Shown here piece by piece: positions 1 to 9,015 of a DNA stretch of 64,000 bases. A model generated the notes under the pieces. It made no database searches. It saw only the letters and a program-made list of their open reading frames with translations, and was not told the origin of the DNA. The DNA comes from Janthinobacterium lividum (GTDB lineage: Bacteria > Pseudomonadota > Gammaproteobacteria > Burkholderiales > Burkholderiaceae_D). Location of the stretch: positions 4,464,001 through 4,528,000 of the forward strand of contig NZ_CP075583.1 in assembly GCF_023509035.1 (NCBI RefSeq), written 5' to 3'. The translations under genes were made by a program, and so were the position numbers. Position 1 is the first letter of the stretch; each line of letters begins with the position of its first letter.

Positions 1-1073
1 CCCCATCTGGCTGGATCACGGGCACCATCACTTTTGACCAGCGCATCGTCCAGATACAAGAAGACCCTGCCGCCGACAGCGCGCTGACCATTCTGCCCGG
101 CTTCATCGACCTGCACGTGCACGGCGCGGCCGGCGTCGACATCATGGAAGGCGCAAACGCGGGCGCCACCGTGGCGCAGGTGCATGCGCGCCACGGCACC
201 ACGGCCCTGCTGGGCACCACCCTGACGGCGAAAGAGCCCTCGATCCTGCGCGCCCTGCAAGGCCTGGCCGGCGTCATCGCCGAGCGCCCCGCCAACGGCG
301 CGCGCATGCTGGGCGTGCACCTGGAAGGCCCGTTCTTGAACCTGCACCGCCTGGGCGCGCAGCCGCCCGACGTGGTGCAAGCCAGCCTGGCGCTGGTGCA
401 GCGCTTCCACGCCATCGCCCCCATCAAGGTGCTCACCATGGCGCCGGAAATCCCCGGCCATCTGGAACTGATCCCGCAACTGGCGGCGATGGGCATCCGC
501 GTGCAGATCGGCCACAGCGCCGGCACGTATGACGAAGGCGTGGCGGCGCTGAAAGCCGGCGTCTCCGGTTTTACCCACCTGTACAACGGCATGACGGGCA
601 TGACCCATTACGACCCGGGCATGGTGGGCGCGGCGCTGGCGCATGCCGAGTACGCGGAAATCATCCCCGACCTGCAGCATGTGGCCAAGGGCGCCCTGCG
701 CGCAGCCCTGCGCGCCATCCCGCGCCTGTACGGCGTGACGGACGCCACCTCGGCCACCGGCATGCCCGATGGCGAATATGGACTGGGCACGCAGCGCGTG
801 TATAAATGCCTGGGCTGCGTGCGCCTGGCCACGGGTTCGCTGGCTGGCAGCGTGCTGACCATGGACCAGGCCCTGCGCAATTTCGTCGACCTGGGCCTGG
901 ACCTGGCCGACGCCTCGAACCGCTTGTCGCTGTACCCGGCCGACTACCTGGGCGAATCCGAACGGGGCCGATTGGCGCCCGGCGCCTGGGCCGACATCGT
1001 CGTCCTCGATTCCACACTACAGCCAGTGTCCGTCTTCGTCGAAGGCGCGGCCATCGATCTTTCCACCCGCTAG
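1..1073 (+). CDS. nagA: N-acetylglucosamine-6-phosphate deacetylase, 5' end outside window
   Basis: Removes acetate from N-acetylglucosamine-6-phosphate in cytosolic amino-sugar catabolism. The frame is open from base 3, and the start lies upstream of the window. The amidohydrolase metal motif ILPGFIDLHVHG is at 93-128. Further family blocks follow: LEGPFLN, a metal-ligand His in IGHSAGTYDE, THLYNGMTGM, and VTDATSATGMPDG with the catalytic Asp. The usual DGxHV block reads PDLQHV here, a small deviation. The C-terminus ends normally in the small beta-domain (LAPGAWADIVVLD). A sugar porter starts 37 bp downstream on the same strand, so uptake and catabolism are probably co-transcribed. Confidence 0.93.
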   Translation, partial: PSGWITGTITFDQRIVQIQEDPAADSALTILPGFIDLHVHGAAGVDIMEGANAGATVAQVHARHGTTALLGTTLTAKEPSILRALQGLAGVIAERPANGARMLGVHLEGPFLNLHRLGAQPPDVVQASLALVQRFHAIAPIKVLTMAPEIPGHLELIPQLAAMGIRVQIGHSAGTYDEGVAALKAGVSGFTHLYNGMTGMTHYDPGMVGAALAHAEYAEIIPDLQHVAKGALRAALRAIPRLYGVTDATSATGMPDGEYGLGTQRVYKCLGCVRLATGSLAGSVLTMDQALRNFVDLGLDLADASNRLSLYPADYLGESERGRLAPGAWADIVVLDSTLQPVSVFVEGAAIDLSTR

Positions 1074-1110
1074 ACCCAGCCCCCAACCTCAACCCCGTCC
1101 CGGAGTTTTC

Positions 1111-2898
1111 ATGCACGACACGTCACACAAGGCCCCCGTGTGGGCCATGCGCTACCTGCTATTTATTGCCGGCATGGGGGGATTGCTGTACGGCATAGAC
1201 ATCGGCATCATCGCCGGCGCCCTGCCCTACCTGGAATCGACGGCCTCCGTGGCCTGGAAACTGACGGCCCAGCAGCTGAGCTTTATCGTCGCCGCCGTGC
1301 TCTTGGGTTCAGTCCTCTCCTCGCTGTTCGCCGGCGCCCTGGCCGACCTGCTGGGCCGTCGCTGGGTGATGTTCCTGGCCGGCGCCCTGTTCAGCGCCAG
1401 CATCCCGCTGATCGCCCTGGCCGACGGCTACACGCCGCTGCTGCTGGGCCGTTTGTTGCAAGGCATCAGCGGCGGCTTGATCGGCGTCGTCGTGCCCCTG
1501 TACCTGGCCGAATGCCTGCCCGCGCAACAGCGTGGACGGGGCGCGGCTCTATTCCAGCTGCTGCTGACCATCGGCCTGGTGGCCGCCGCCCTGATCGGCC
1601 TGTTGCAGGCGCAGACGGTGGAAACGGCCACGCAGGCGGCGCAAGCCTTGCCGGAAGCGGGCCGCATCGCCGCCATCTTCACGGCCAAGGATCACGCCTG
1701 GCGCAGCATCTTCTGGGTCTGTTTGACGCCGGGCCTGGTGTTTACCATCGGCGCCCTGCTGCTGGCCGAATCGCCGCGCTGGCTGGCGCAACGGGGCCGC
1801 ATCGCGCAGGCGCGCCAGTCGCTGCTGCGCACGCGATTGCCAGCTGCCGCTGACATCGAACTGCGCGAAATGCAAGACACGCCGGAGAACGCGGCCAAGG
1901 CGAGTGGCAAGGCCAGGGATCCGCTGCTGAGCCGCCGCTACGTGCTGCCCTTCCTGCTGGCTTGCCTGATCCTCGCCTGCACGCAGGCGACGGGCATCAA
2001 TTCCATCCTCGCCTATGTCGTCAATATCCTCAACCAGGCGGGCCTGTCGGGTGCCTCGGCCAACATGGCTGACGTCCTGTTGAAAGTGCTCAATGCCGTG
2101 ATGACGGTGGTGGCCGTGCTGCTGGTGGACCGCAAGGGCCGCAAATTCCTGCTGATGCTGGGCACGGGCGGCATCGTCATCTCGCTGCTGGCGGCCGGCC
2201 TGCTGTTCCGCGGCGCCGAAGCGCACCTGGCCGACGTGCGCCCCGCCATCGCAGCGCAAGTGCAAGCGGACAGCCTGGCCTTGCGCCTCGATGCGGCCAC
2301 CTTGACAGCCCTGGGCGCGGCGGCCGACGGCACGCCGCAGCAGCTGACCATCGCCTACGCCTACGGCCCGTTCACGAACGTGAAAAGCTTGCGCAGCGAT
2401 GACCCCGTGCTGCGCCAGGTGTCCATCGCCCGCGAAGACGCCGTGCAGGCCGACAGCGTGATCGGCGTGTTCTTCCGCAAGCTGCACCTGAACCCGTTCG
2501 CCGACCCGGCCGCCGGGCGCGAGGCGCCGCTGCGCATCGAGAAGGCCAGCCTGGGTCCCGTGCCCTCGTCCACGCATGGCTGGCTGGTGGCGATTGCCAT
2601 CTGCGTGTTCGTTTCCAGCTTTGCCGTGGGACCGGGCGTGTGCGTGTGGCTGGCCTTGTCCGAGCTGATGCCAACCCGTATCCGCTCGAACGGCATGAGC
2701 ATCGCCCTGCTGGTCAACCAGTTCGTCTCGACGGTGATCGCCGCCATCTTCCTGCCGACGGTGGGCTTGCACGGCTATTCGACGCTGTTCTTCTTTGGCG
2801 CCGGCTGCACCGTGCTGTACTTCCTGGCGGCCGCGTTTTTATTGCCAGAGACGAAGGGCAAGACCCTGGAAGAGATCGAGGCGCACTTTTCAAAGTAA
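1111..2898 (+). CDS. MFS sugar porter, probably N-acetylglucosamine/amino-sugar uptake
   Basis: A 595-residue inner-membrane transporter of the sugar porter (SP) family. Hallmarks are LADLLGRRW after TM2, the PLYLAE block, ESPRWLA, VDRKGRKF and the C-terminal signature PETKGKTLEEIE. It is about 100 residues longer than usual SP proteins. The extra length is a polar insert near residues 370-490, between the helix after VDRKGRK and the next hydrophobic segment (HGWLVAIAICVFV). Position 37 bp after nagA suggests a GlcNAc or related amino-sugar substrate; that is inference from context. The start is supported by GGAG about 8 bp upstream. A terminator hairpin follows the stop. Confidence 0.88.
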   Translation: MHDTSHKAPVWAMRYLLFIAGMGGLLYGIDIGIIAGALPYLESTASVAWKLTAQQLSFIVAAVLLGSVLSSLFAGALADLLGRRWVMFLAGALFSASIPLIALADGYTPLLLGRLLQGISGGLIGVVVPLYLAECLPAQQRGRGAALFQLLLTIGLVAAALIGLLQAQTVETATQAAQALPEAGRIAAIFTAKDHAWRSIFWVCLTPGLVFTIGALLLAESPRWLAQRGRIAQARQSLLRTRLPAAADIELREMQDTPENAAKASGKARDPLLSRRYVLPFLLACLILACTQATGINSILAYVVNILNQAGLSGASANMADVLLKVLNAVMTVVAVLLVDRKGRKFLLMLGTGGIVISLLAAGLLFRGAEAHLADVRPAIAAQVQADSLALRLDAATLTALGAAADGTPQQLTIAYAYGPFTNVKSLRSDDPVLRQVSIAREDAVQADSVIGVFFRKLHLNPFADPAAGREAPLRIEKASLGPVPSSTHGWLVAIAICVFVSSFAVGPGVCVWLALSELMPTRIRSNGMSIALLVNQFVSTVIAAIFLPTVGLHGYSTLFFFGAGCTVLYFLAAAFLLPETKGKTLEEIEAHFSK

Positions 2899-2931
2899 GC
2901 CAAAGTAACCATTTGTAGTAGTCTCCTTTCC

Positions 2932-2962
2932 AGCCCCGGCCCACAACCGGGGCTGTTTTTTT
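2932..2962 (+). terminator. Rho-independent terminator after the nagA/sugar-porter operon
   Basis: An 8-bp perfect GC-rich stem (AGCCCCGG / CCGGGGCT) closes a 7-base loop and is followed by G and seven T. It lies 33 bp after the porter stop and before the next gene's promoter region. Confidence 0.88.
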
Positions 2963-3108
2963 GCCTGCTGGACAAGTTTACAGGGCTGGCACGCGCGACA
3001 CTGTACAGTTTTCCTTCTGGAATCCTGGCCGCCTGGGCTAGAATCTGGCTGCGTCGTGCTACTCACGAGGCGGCAATGGCGCCATGACAAAAACCACCAG
3101 GAGACACA

Positions 3109-4506
3109 GTGAGCTTATTTAGAACCAAGAATTTGGATGACATGATTGCCCACAGCAAGAAGCCAGGAGGTCTGGCCAAGGTGCTGGGGCCCTTCGACCT
3201 TGTCCTCATGGGCATCGGCGCCATCGTCGGCACCGGCATTTTCGTGCTCACCGGCACGGGCGCGCTGACGGCCGGCCCCGCCTTGTCGCTGTCATTTGTC
3301 GTGGCGGCCGTCGCCTGCTGCTTCGCCGCCCTGTGCTACGCGGAATTCGCCTCCACCGTGCCCGTGGCCGGCTCCATCTACACCTACAGCTATGCCACCC
3401 TGGGCGAGCTGGCCGCCTGGATGATAGGCTGGGACTTGCTGCTCGAATACGGCCTGGCCGCGGCCGCCGTCTCCGTCGGCTGGTCCGGCTATTTCCAGTC
3501 GCTGCTGTCGGGCTTTGGCATCGCCTTGCCCGTGGCCCTGACGGCCGCACCGGGCGCCCTGCCCGGCGTGACGACCTTCATCAACCTGCCGGCCCTCGTC
3601 ATCATGCTGGCCCTGACTGCCATGCTGGGCTGGGGCGTGCGCGAATCGGCGCGCCTGAACAACATCATGGTGGCCATCAAGGTGGGCGTGGTGCTGCTGT
3701 TCATCATCTTCGGCGCGCGCCACGTGCAGCCGGCCAACTGGCAGCCCTACATGCCGTTCGGCTACCACGGCATGCTGAGCGCCGCCGCCCTCGTCTTCTT
3801 CGCCTTCATCGGCTTTGACGCCGTCACCTCGGCCGCCGAGGAAGTCAAGAAGCCGTCACGCGACTTGCCAATCGGCATTATCGGCTCGCTGGCCGTGTGC
3901 GCCGTGCTGTATGTGGTGGTCTCGGCCATCATGACGGGCATCGTGCCCTATCAAAAATTCCTCGGCGTCGACCATCCCGTCTCGCTCGCCCTGCAGTATG
4001 CGGGCGAAAACTGGATCGCCGGCTTCGTCGACCTGGGCGCCATCCTTGGCATGACCACCGTGATCCTGGTGATGGCCTTCGGCCAGACGCGCATCATCTT
4101 CGCCATGTCGCGCGACGGCTTGCTGCCTAAGCGCCTGTCGACCGTGCACCCGCGCTTCCACACGCCGTTCTTCGCCACCTGGCTGGTCGGCATCGTGTTT
4201 GGCCTGATCGCCGCCGTGATCCCGCTCAACATCCTCGCCGAGCTGATCAACATTGGTACTTTGGCCGCCTTCACCATGGTGTCGATCGCCGTGGTGGTGC
4301 TGCGCAAGCGCCGTCCCGACCTGCCGCGCGCCTTCCGCTGCCCTGGCGTGCCATACGTGCCGGCGCTGGCCGTGATCCTGTGCGTGGGCCTGATGACTTT
4401 CCTCAGCTGGGTCACCTGGATGGCCTTCAGCATCTGGCTCGTGCTGGGCCTGATCATCTATTTCGGCTACGCGCGCCGCCGTTCGCTGCTGCACCCACCG
4501 CAGTAA
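3109..4506 (+). CDS. APC-superfamily amino-acid permease (CAT/YfnA type)
   Basis: A 465-residue inner-membrane amino-acid transporter. The start is GTG, with AGGAGA 5 bp upstream. The N-terminus carries the APC signature GIGAIVGTGIFVLTG (TM1, about residues 36-50), then YAEFASTVPVAGSIYTYSY (TM3) and AFIGFDAVTSAAEEVKKPSRDLP (TM6 and following loop). Spacing of hydrophobic segments fits 12 TM helices and length is normal for the CAT subfamily. Substrate specificity cannot be read from sequence. It stands alone behind the upstream terminator; a possible -10 (TAGAAT, 3039-3044) lies in the 146-bp leader but no good -35 is visible. Confidence 0.92.
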   Translation: MSLFRTKNLDDMIAHSKKPGGLAKVLGPFDLVLMGIGAIVGTGIFVLTGTGALTAGPALSLSFVVAAVACCFAALCYAEFASTVPVAGSIYTYSYATLGELAAWMIGWDLLLEYGLAAAAVSVGWSGYFQSLLSGFGIALPVALTAAPGALPGVTTFINLPALVIMLALTAMLGWGVRESARLNNIMVAIKVGVVLLFIIFGARHVQPANWQPYMPFGYHGMLSAAALVFFAFIGFDAVTSAAEEVKKPSRDLPIGIIGSLAVCAVLYVVVSAIMTGIVPYQKFLGVDHPVSLALQYAGENWIAGFVDLGAILGMTTVILVMAFGQTRIIFAMSRDGLLPKRLSTVHPRFHTPFFATWLVGIVFGLIAAVIPLNILAELINIGTLAAFTMVSIAVVVLRKRRPDLPRAFRCPGVPYVPALAVILCVGLMTFLSWVTWMAFSIWLVLGLIIYFGYARRRSLLHPPQ

Positions 4507-4583
4507 AAAGTCCCCGACAGCGACATATCCTGTCGCTGCCGCAGTTAAGATGGCGGTCTCGCAACCAATGCAGGCCGCCATCC

Positions 4584-5870
4584 ATGCAACCTTCCCCCGA
4601 CCTCATCGCACAGCTGGACCAGAGCACGGACCAGCTCAAGCGCGCGCGCCTGCGCAACATGCAGTGGCTGGCCGCCGGCTTGCTGCTGCTGGCCGCGCTG
4701 GTCTTCGCGGTGGCCCGTTCGCAACGAGGCGGCCACCCCGCCTGGGGCTATGTGGAGGCGTTCGCCGAAGCGTCTATGGTGGGCGCGATCGCCGACTGGT
4801 TCGCCGTCGTCGCCCTGTTCCGCCACCCGCTGGGCATTCCCCTGTGGCATACGGCCATCATCCCGAACAGCAAGGCGGACATCGGCCGCAGCCTGGGCAC
4901 CTTCGTGGAAAACCATTTCATTACCGAGCAAGGCATCGCCGAGCGCATCGTGCAGGCCGACCCTGCCGCGCGCCTGGGCGCCTGGCTCAGTGACGAGGTC
5001 CACGCGCAGCAGCTGGGCATGGCCAGCGCCCGCGTGGTGAAACAGCTGCTGGCGATGGCCGACCACGACAAACTGGGCCGCCTGTTGCGTGTACAGGCCA
5101 GCAGCTACCTGGGCCAACTGAATCTGTCGGACGTGGCGGCCGACTGCATCGACGCGCTGATCGCCGACGGCAAGCCGCAGGAACTGCTGGACTTCCTGCT
5201 CGACCGCAGCGCCGCCTACCTGGACGACGAGCACCACCACGCCGCCATCGGCGACTTCGTGCTGGGCGCCTTCCAGATCGAGAACGCGCTCGTGAAAAAG
5301 GCCGTGAAAGCGTACGAGCCGCGCATGATCGCCTCGCTGCAAAAGTTTGCCCTCGCCGTGCGTGTCGACCCGCAGCACCCGCTGCGCCAGCGCATCGCCG
5401 GCTGGATCGCCGACAGCGCCTTGCACCTGAAGGCCGACCCGCAGTGGCAAGAGACTGTGCGCCGCTACCAGTTGCAGCTGGTCGCCAGCGATACGGTGCA
5501 AGCCATGCTGGGCGACGTCTGGCACCACATCGGCACGCGCTTGCTGGCCGACCTGCACGCCGACCAGCCCGTGCTGGCGCAAGCCATCGCCAGCCTGGCG
5601 CGCAACACGGGCAAGGTGCTGGACACGGACAAGCCTGCGCGGGAATGGCTGAATGACGCCATCGTCGCCGGTAGCGGCGCGCTGGTGCGCCGCTACCGGG
5701 GCGAAGTGGGCGCCTTCATTGCCGGCCGCCTGGACCTGTGGAGCAAGGACGAAATGAGCGAGCGCATCGAACTGGCCATCGGGCGCGACCTGCAATTCAT
5801 CCGCATCAACGGCACCATCGTGGGTGGCTTGGCCGGTTTGCTGATTTACGCCGCCAGCCAGGCGTTTTAG
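4584..5870 (+). CDS. DUF445 family membrane protein (YjiN-like)
   Basis: A 428-residue membrane-anchored protein of unknown biochemical function. Hydrophobic helices lie at about residues 28-47 and at the extreme C-terminus (GTIVGGLAGLLIYAASQ), flanking a large soluble region. The family-typical stretch SMVGAIADWFAVVALFRHPLG followed by IPNSKADIGRSLGTFVENHF is intact near the N-terminus. I chose the ATG at 4584; the frame is open further upstream but overlaps the permease and lacks family sequence there. A short hairpin (AGCGACA/TGTCGCT, 4519-4537) lies between this gene and the permease without a T-tract. It converges on the next gene with 5 bp between stop codons. Confidence 0.85.
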   Translation: MQPSPDLIAQLDQSTDQLKRARLRNMQWLAAGLLLLAALVFAVARSQRGGHPAWGYVEAFAEASMVGAIADWFAVVALFRHPLGIPLWHTAIIPNSKADIGRSLGTFVENHFITEQGIAERIVQADPAARLGAWLSDEVHAQQLGMASARVVKQLLAMADHDKLGRLLRVQASSYLGQLNLSDVAADCIDALIADGKPQELLDFLLDRSAAYLDDEHHHAAIGDFVLGAFQIENALVKKAVKAYEPRMIASLQKFALAVRVDPQHPLRQRIAGWIADSALHLKADPQWQETVRRYQLQLVASDTVQAMLGDVWHHIGTRLLADLHADQPVLAQAIASLARNTGKVLDTDKPAREWLNDAIVAGSGALVRRYRGEVGAFIAGRLDLWSKDEMSERIELAIGRDLQFIRINGTIVGGLAGLLIYAASQAF

Positions 5871-5875
5871 CGCCA

Positions 5876-6899
5876 CTACCAGCGAAGAATATCCCGGGAC
5901 GGCGCCGCATGTGACGGAAAATGCGGCAGCACCTCCTCGGCCAGTTCCTGCAGCACTTCCGCGGCCGGGCGCTGGCCATGCTGGATGCCCAGCGCCGCAT
6001 GGTTGACGCCCGCTTCGCGCCATTCACCGAGCAGGTCGATCAATCCCTTGCGCCCCGTGCGCAGCACATAGCCGCTGCGCACGGGCGTGCGCGGGTAATC
6101 GGGGTCGTCCACCAGATCCAGCCACTCATTGCACATATGCGGGCGAAAGCCGCCATCCGGTATGCAGGCGCGCCAGGCGCGGATTTTTTTCCGCCAGCCT
6201 GCGCGGCCCGTCCGGCGTATCCGTCGCTTCCGGATACGTCAGCCAGCCATCGGCATGGCGTCCTATCCACTCCAGCGGCTGGCCCGAGGAACTGGTGACG
6301 ACCAGGGGAATGGCGCCCGCCACGGGCTTGGGCAGCAATTCGAGGCCTGCCAGGCTGCCCAGCGGGCCGGCGATATGCGCGGGGCCGGCCCGCAGCAGCT
6401 GGCGGAACATGTGCACGGCCTGCGCATAGCGTTCGCCGCGCGTGGCGTATGGCACGCCATACGCGGGAAATTCGCTGGCCCGGTCGCCCGAGGCCGTGCC
6501 CAGCACCAGGCGCCCGCCCGACAATTGGTCGATGCTGGCGGCCGCCTTGGCCAGGTCGATGGGATGGCGCAGCGTGAAAATGGCACTGCCCGTGGCCAGG
6601 GCCAACGAGTCCGTGCGCGCCGCCAGGTAGGCCAGGTAGGTCCACGGGTCGAACAGCTGGCCCGCATCACCGAAGCGCGGATCGAACAGGGGAATGTCGC
6701 GCACCCAGGCCGCGGCAAAGCCTTGCCGGTCCATGGCGGCGACCAGGTCGGCCTGGCCGGCCAGCGCCTGCATGTCGCCCTGGTAAAAACGCAGCGGCAG
6801 ATAAATGCCGAGGGTCAGCGCGCCGGGCGCGAACATGCGGCGATAGCCGGCATGGTTGGCAAACGCGTGCGAAGACGCGCCGCTGGTATCAATAGTCAT
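5876..6899 (-). CDS. Luciferase-like flavin monooxygenase, frameshifted as read
   Basis: An LLM-class oxidoreductase, probably F420- or FMN-linked; substrate unknown. Family features in the first part include GALTLGIYLPLR, FAAAWVRDIP, TGSAIFTLRHPIDLAKAAASIDQLSGGRLVLGTASGD and VTSSSGQPLEWI. The reading frame breaks at a run of seven A on the coding strand (T at 6184-6190). Beyond it the original frame ends quickly, while the -1-base frame continues with IRAWRACIPDGGFRPH and reaches the stop at 5876. Removing one A gives about 340 residues, a normal length. It may resemble the BA3436-type LLM subgroup, but I could not check. It is third in an operon behind a GST gene, 18 bp away with a good GAAGGA site. 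Confidence 0.78.
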
Positions 6900-6917
6900 G
6901 TTGTTCCTTCAGGTAGG

Positions 6918-7541
6918 TCAGGCGCCTGTGGCGGGCACGGGAATGGAGATGCCCAGCTGTACGGCCGGGCGGGCCGCCACGCGGGCGTACCAGGCGCCCA
7001 CGTGGGGCCAGGCGGAAAAATCGAAGCCGACCAGCTGCGCGATATGCAGCCAGCCAAAGCTGGCGATATCGGCCACCGAATAATCGTCGCCAGCCAGGTA
7101 GGCGTTGCCGGCCAGGCGGCCATCCATGGTGGCCAGCGCCGCGGCGCACAGCTGGCGAAAATGCGCCGTGGCGCCCGCATTTGCGCCTGCGTCCGCGATC
7201 TCGAAATGCACGCGCTGGCCCAGCATCGGCCCCATGCTGGCCGCGTGAAATTGCAGCCAGGTGATGGCGGCCCAGCGCTGCTGCGGCTGCGCCGGCAGCA
7301 GCCGTCCCGTTTTCTCGGCCAGGTACAGCAGGATGGCGGCCGATTCGAACACGGTGATGCCCGTGTCGTGGTCGACCAGCACGGGAATGCGCCCGTGCGG
7401 ATTGAGGGCCAGGAAGGCGGGCAGCCGGTGCTCGCCCTGTTCGATGCGCACATGGCGCAGCCGGTATGGCAAGCCCAGTTCTGCCAGCGCAATGGTGGCT
7501 TTGAAACCGTTGGGCGAGCTGTCGGTGTAGAGTTCCATCAT
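6918..7541 (-). CDS. Glutathione S-transferase, nu-class/YghU-like
   Basis: A cytosolic GST of about 207 residues. The N-terminal thioredoxin fold has the nu/Ure2-like opening YTDSSPNGFKATIALAELGL and the glutathione-binding segment LNPHGRIPVLVD with the cis-proline, then FESAAILLYLAE. The C-terminal helical domain includes GDDYSVADIASFGWL, the conserved Asp-capping box. Two consecutive ATGs (7541, 7538) overlap the stop of the upstream transporter remnant (ATGA), implying translational coupling. It sits between that remnant and the luciferase-like gene, and opposite a LysR regulator that probably controls the unit. The electrophilic substrate is unknown. Confidence 0.9.
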   Translation of the reverse strand: MMELYTDSSPNGFKATIALAELGLPYRLRHVRIEQGEHRLPAFLALNPHGRIPVLVDHDTGITVFESAAILLYLAEKTGRLLPAQPQQRWAAITWLQFHAASMGPMLGQRVHFEIADAGANAGATAHFRQLCAAALATMDGRLAGNAYLAGDDYSVADIASFGWLHIAQLVGFDFSAWPHVGAWYARVAARPAVQLGISIPVPATGA

Positions 7542-7825
7542 GGCGCCGCCTCCTGGCGCGCGGCCTTGCCGGGCAGGATGGATGCTCCCCACAAGGCGAA
7601 CGTCGCCACCAGCATGGCAGGGCTGTGCGAAAAGCCGCCCAGCACCAGGAAGCCGGCGATGGCCACGCCATACGCATTGATCACCCACTGCAGGCCGCCA
7701 GGCGTAAAGCCCAGGCTGTGCTGGATTTGCGGCAAGGGGATCATGGTGATGGAAAAATCGAGCAAGGCAACGAATTGCGTGGTGCACAGCAAAACCAGGC
7801 AAAGTTGCCGGTGTGAAAGTAACAT
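7538..7825 (-). pseudogene. Internally deleted MFS (DHA2-type) transporter remnant
   Basis: An open frame of 95 residues that starts like a 14-TM DHA2 drug exporter: the QFVALLDFSITMIPLPQIQ helix, then LQWVINAYGVAIAGFLVLGG (TM1 and TM2). At about residue 61 it jumps to FSHSPAMLVATFALWGAS and a basic tail resembling the C-terminal end. Some 350 residues normally present are missing, yet the frame is maintained and the stop overlaps the GST start. It probably cannot transport. It could survive as a leader that couples GST translation. The ATG at 7825 has a weak AGGAT-type site. Deletion is my reading; an unrelated small membrane protein is less likely. Confidence 0.62.
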
Positions 7826-7837
7826 GGAGATCCTATC

Positions 7838-7947
7838 GATATAGTTTTACTCGACGTCAAAAGAGCGCCTCATTCCCCTATAATGCGTTTTTTAAGAGTG
7901 AAACTGAAACGATGATTTTTCGCTCATGACTATAGAAAAACTATATC
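7838..7947. promoter_or_regulatory. LysR/GST divergent regulatory region with 11-bp inverted repeat
   Basis: GATATAGTTTT at 7838-7848 is matched by its exact reverse complement at 7937-7947. Each arm lies next to one of the two divergent start codons. Within the right arm TATAG-AAAAA-CTATA (7931-7945) is itself a dyad of the kind bound by LysR proteins. TATAAT occurs at 7879-7884 in the rightward direction. This is a plausible operator set for the LysR product; binding is inferred. Confidence 0.5.
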
Positions 7948-7948
7948 T

Positions 7949-8866
7949 ATGAAGCATCCTTTACCGCTCCAGGCGCTGCGCGCCTTTGTCGAAGTGGGCC
8001 AGCGCGGCAGCATCAAGGCGGCCGCCGAAGCGCTGCACGTGACGTCGGGCGCCGTCAGCCAGCAAATCCGCCTGCTGGAAGAACGGGTCGGCATGCCCCT
8101 GTTTACGCGCGAACGCCAGGGCTTGCGCCTGACCGAGGCGGGCGCCATGGTCCACCCCGCCCTGCTGGGCGCCTTCGCGCAGATCGCCGGCGCCAGCCAG
8201 GCGCTGGAAGACATGGGCGCTCGCCAGACGCTGACCGTCAGCACGGTCGCCACCTTTGCCGCCGCGTGGCTGGTGCCGCGACTGGGCCGCTTCAACCAGC
8301 GCCATCCGCATATCGAGGTGCGCGTGGAAGCGACATCCGCACTGGTTGACCTGCGCCGCGACCGCGTCGACGTGGCCTTGCGCCACGGCCTGGGCGACTA
8401 TCCAGGGCTGCAGGTAACGCGCCTGATGGCGCCCGTGCTGGTGCCCGTTGCCAGCCCCGCCCTGATGGCGGGCCAGCCGCCCATCGCCACGCCGGGCGAT
8501 TGCCTGCGCTACCCGCTGCTGCACGATACGGACCGTGCCGACTGGTCCCTGTGGCTGGCCGCGCATGGCGCCCCGGACGACAGTGCCAATGCGGCGCGGG
8601 CGCTGCGTGGCTCGGCCTTCGAAGATGATTTTCTGTTGATACGCGCGGCCGAGGCGGGCCAGGGCCTGGCCCTGGTGCCGCAGCTGTACGCGCAGGAGGA
8701 AATCGCCGCCGGACGCCTGGTGCAGGTGCTGGACTTGCCCTGGCCCGCGCGCTTTGCCTACTACCTGGTGGCGCGGCCCGACGCGGCCACGCGCCCCGCC
8801 GTGCAGGCATTCATGGCATGGATCTGCGAGGAAGCGCAGGCCGCCGGCGCTTCTGGCCACACCTGA
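7949..8866 (+). CDS. LysR-family regulator, GcvA-like
   Basis: A 305-residue transcription factor. The N-terminal winged helix (residues about 5-62) reads LQALRAFVEVGQ, SIKAAAEALHVTSGAVSQQI and LFTRERQGLRLT, typical of GcvA-type LysR proteins. The effector domain contains VATFAAAWLVPRLGRFNQRHP, VDVALRHGLGDYPGL and the late block FLLIRAAEAGQGLALVPQLY. It is transcribed away from the MFS-remnant/GST/monooxygenase operon across a 123-bp gap holding inverted repeats, the standard arrangement for a local regulator. The ligand is not predictable. Confidence 0.92.
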   Translation: MKHPLPLQALRAFVEVGQRGSIKAAAEALHVTSGAVSQQIRLLEERVGMPLFTRERQGLRLTEAGAMVHPALLGAFAQIAGASQALEDMGARQTLTVSTVATFAAAWLVPRLGRFNQRHPHIEVRVEATSALVDLRRDRVDVALRHGLGDYPGLQVTRLMAPVLVPVASPALMAGQPPIATPGDCLRYPLLHDTDRADWSLWLAAHGAPDDSANAARALRGSAFEDDFLLIRAAEAGQGLALVPQLYAQEEIAAGRLVQVLDLPWPARFAYYLVARPDAATRPAVQAFMAWICEEAQAAGASGHT

Positions 8867-8949
8867 CGCAGCTCACCGGAGGCGGGAGGCAGCAAACGGA
8901 CGCGGCCATCCAGGCAGGCTGCCTGCCCACTGCACGCATCTGAGCAAAC

Positions 8950-8991
8950 TTGATGTAGATCATAATTTTTTAAACAAGCTCTTGCTATCCT
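8950..8991 (+). promoter_or_regulatory. FNR/Anr-type promoter ahead of phaC-usp
   Basis: TTGATGTAGATCAT (8950-8963) matches the FNR/Anr consensus TTGAT-N4-ATCAA at nine of ten positions. A -10-like TATCCT lies at 8986-8991. Transcription would then start near 8998, placing the dyad centre (8956.5) at about -41.5, the class II FNR activator position. An AGGAG site at 9005-9009 precedes the phaC ATG. Confidence 0.6.
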
Positions 8992-9015
8992 GTAACAAAA
9001 TGACAGGAGCCCTGG

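Noticed and set aside
4519..4537. Hairpin after the APC permease considered as a terminator
   Set aside because: A 7-bp stem is present but no T-tract follows.
8912..8926. GGCAGGC-GCCTGCC palindrome before phaC
   Set aside because: No T-tract and no known operator pattern; may be a weak terminator for LysR but not supportable.
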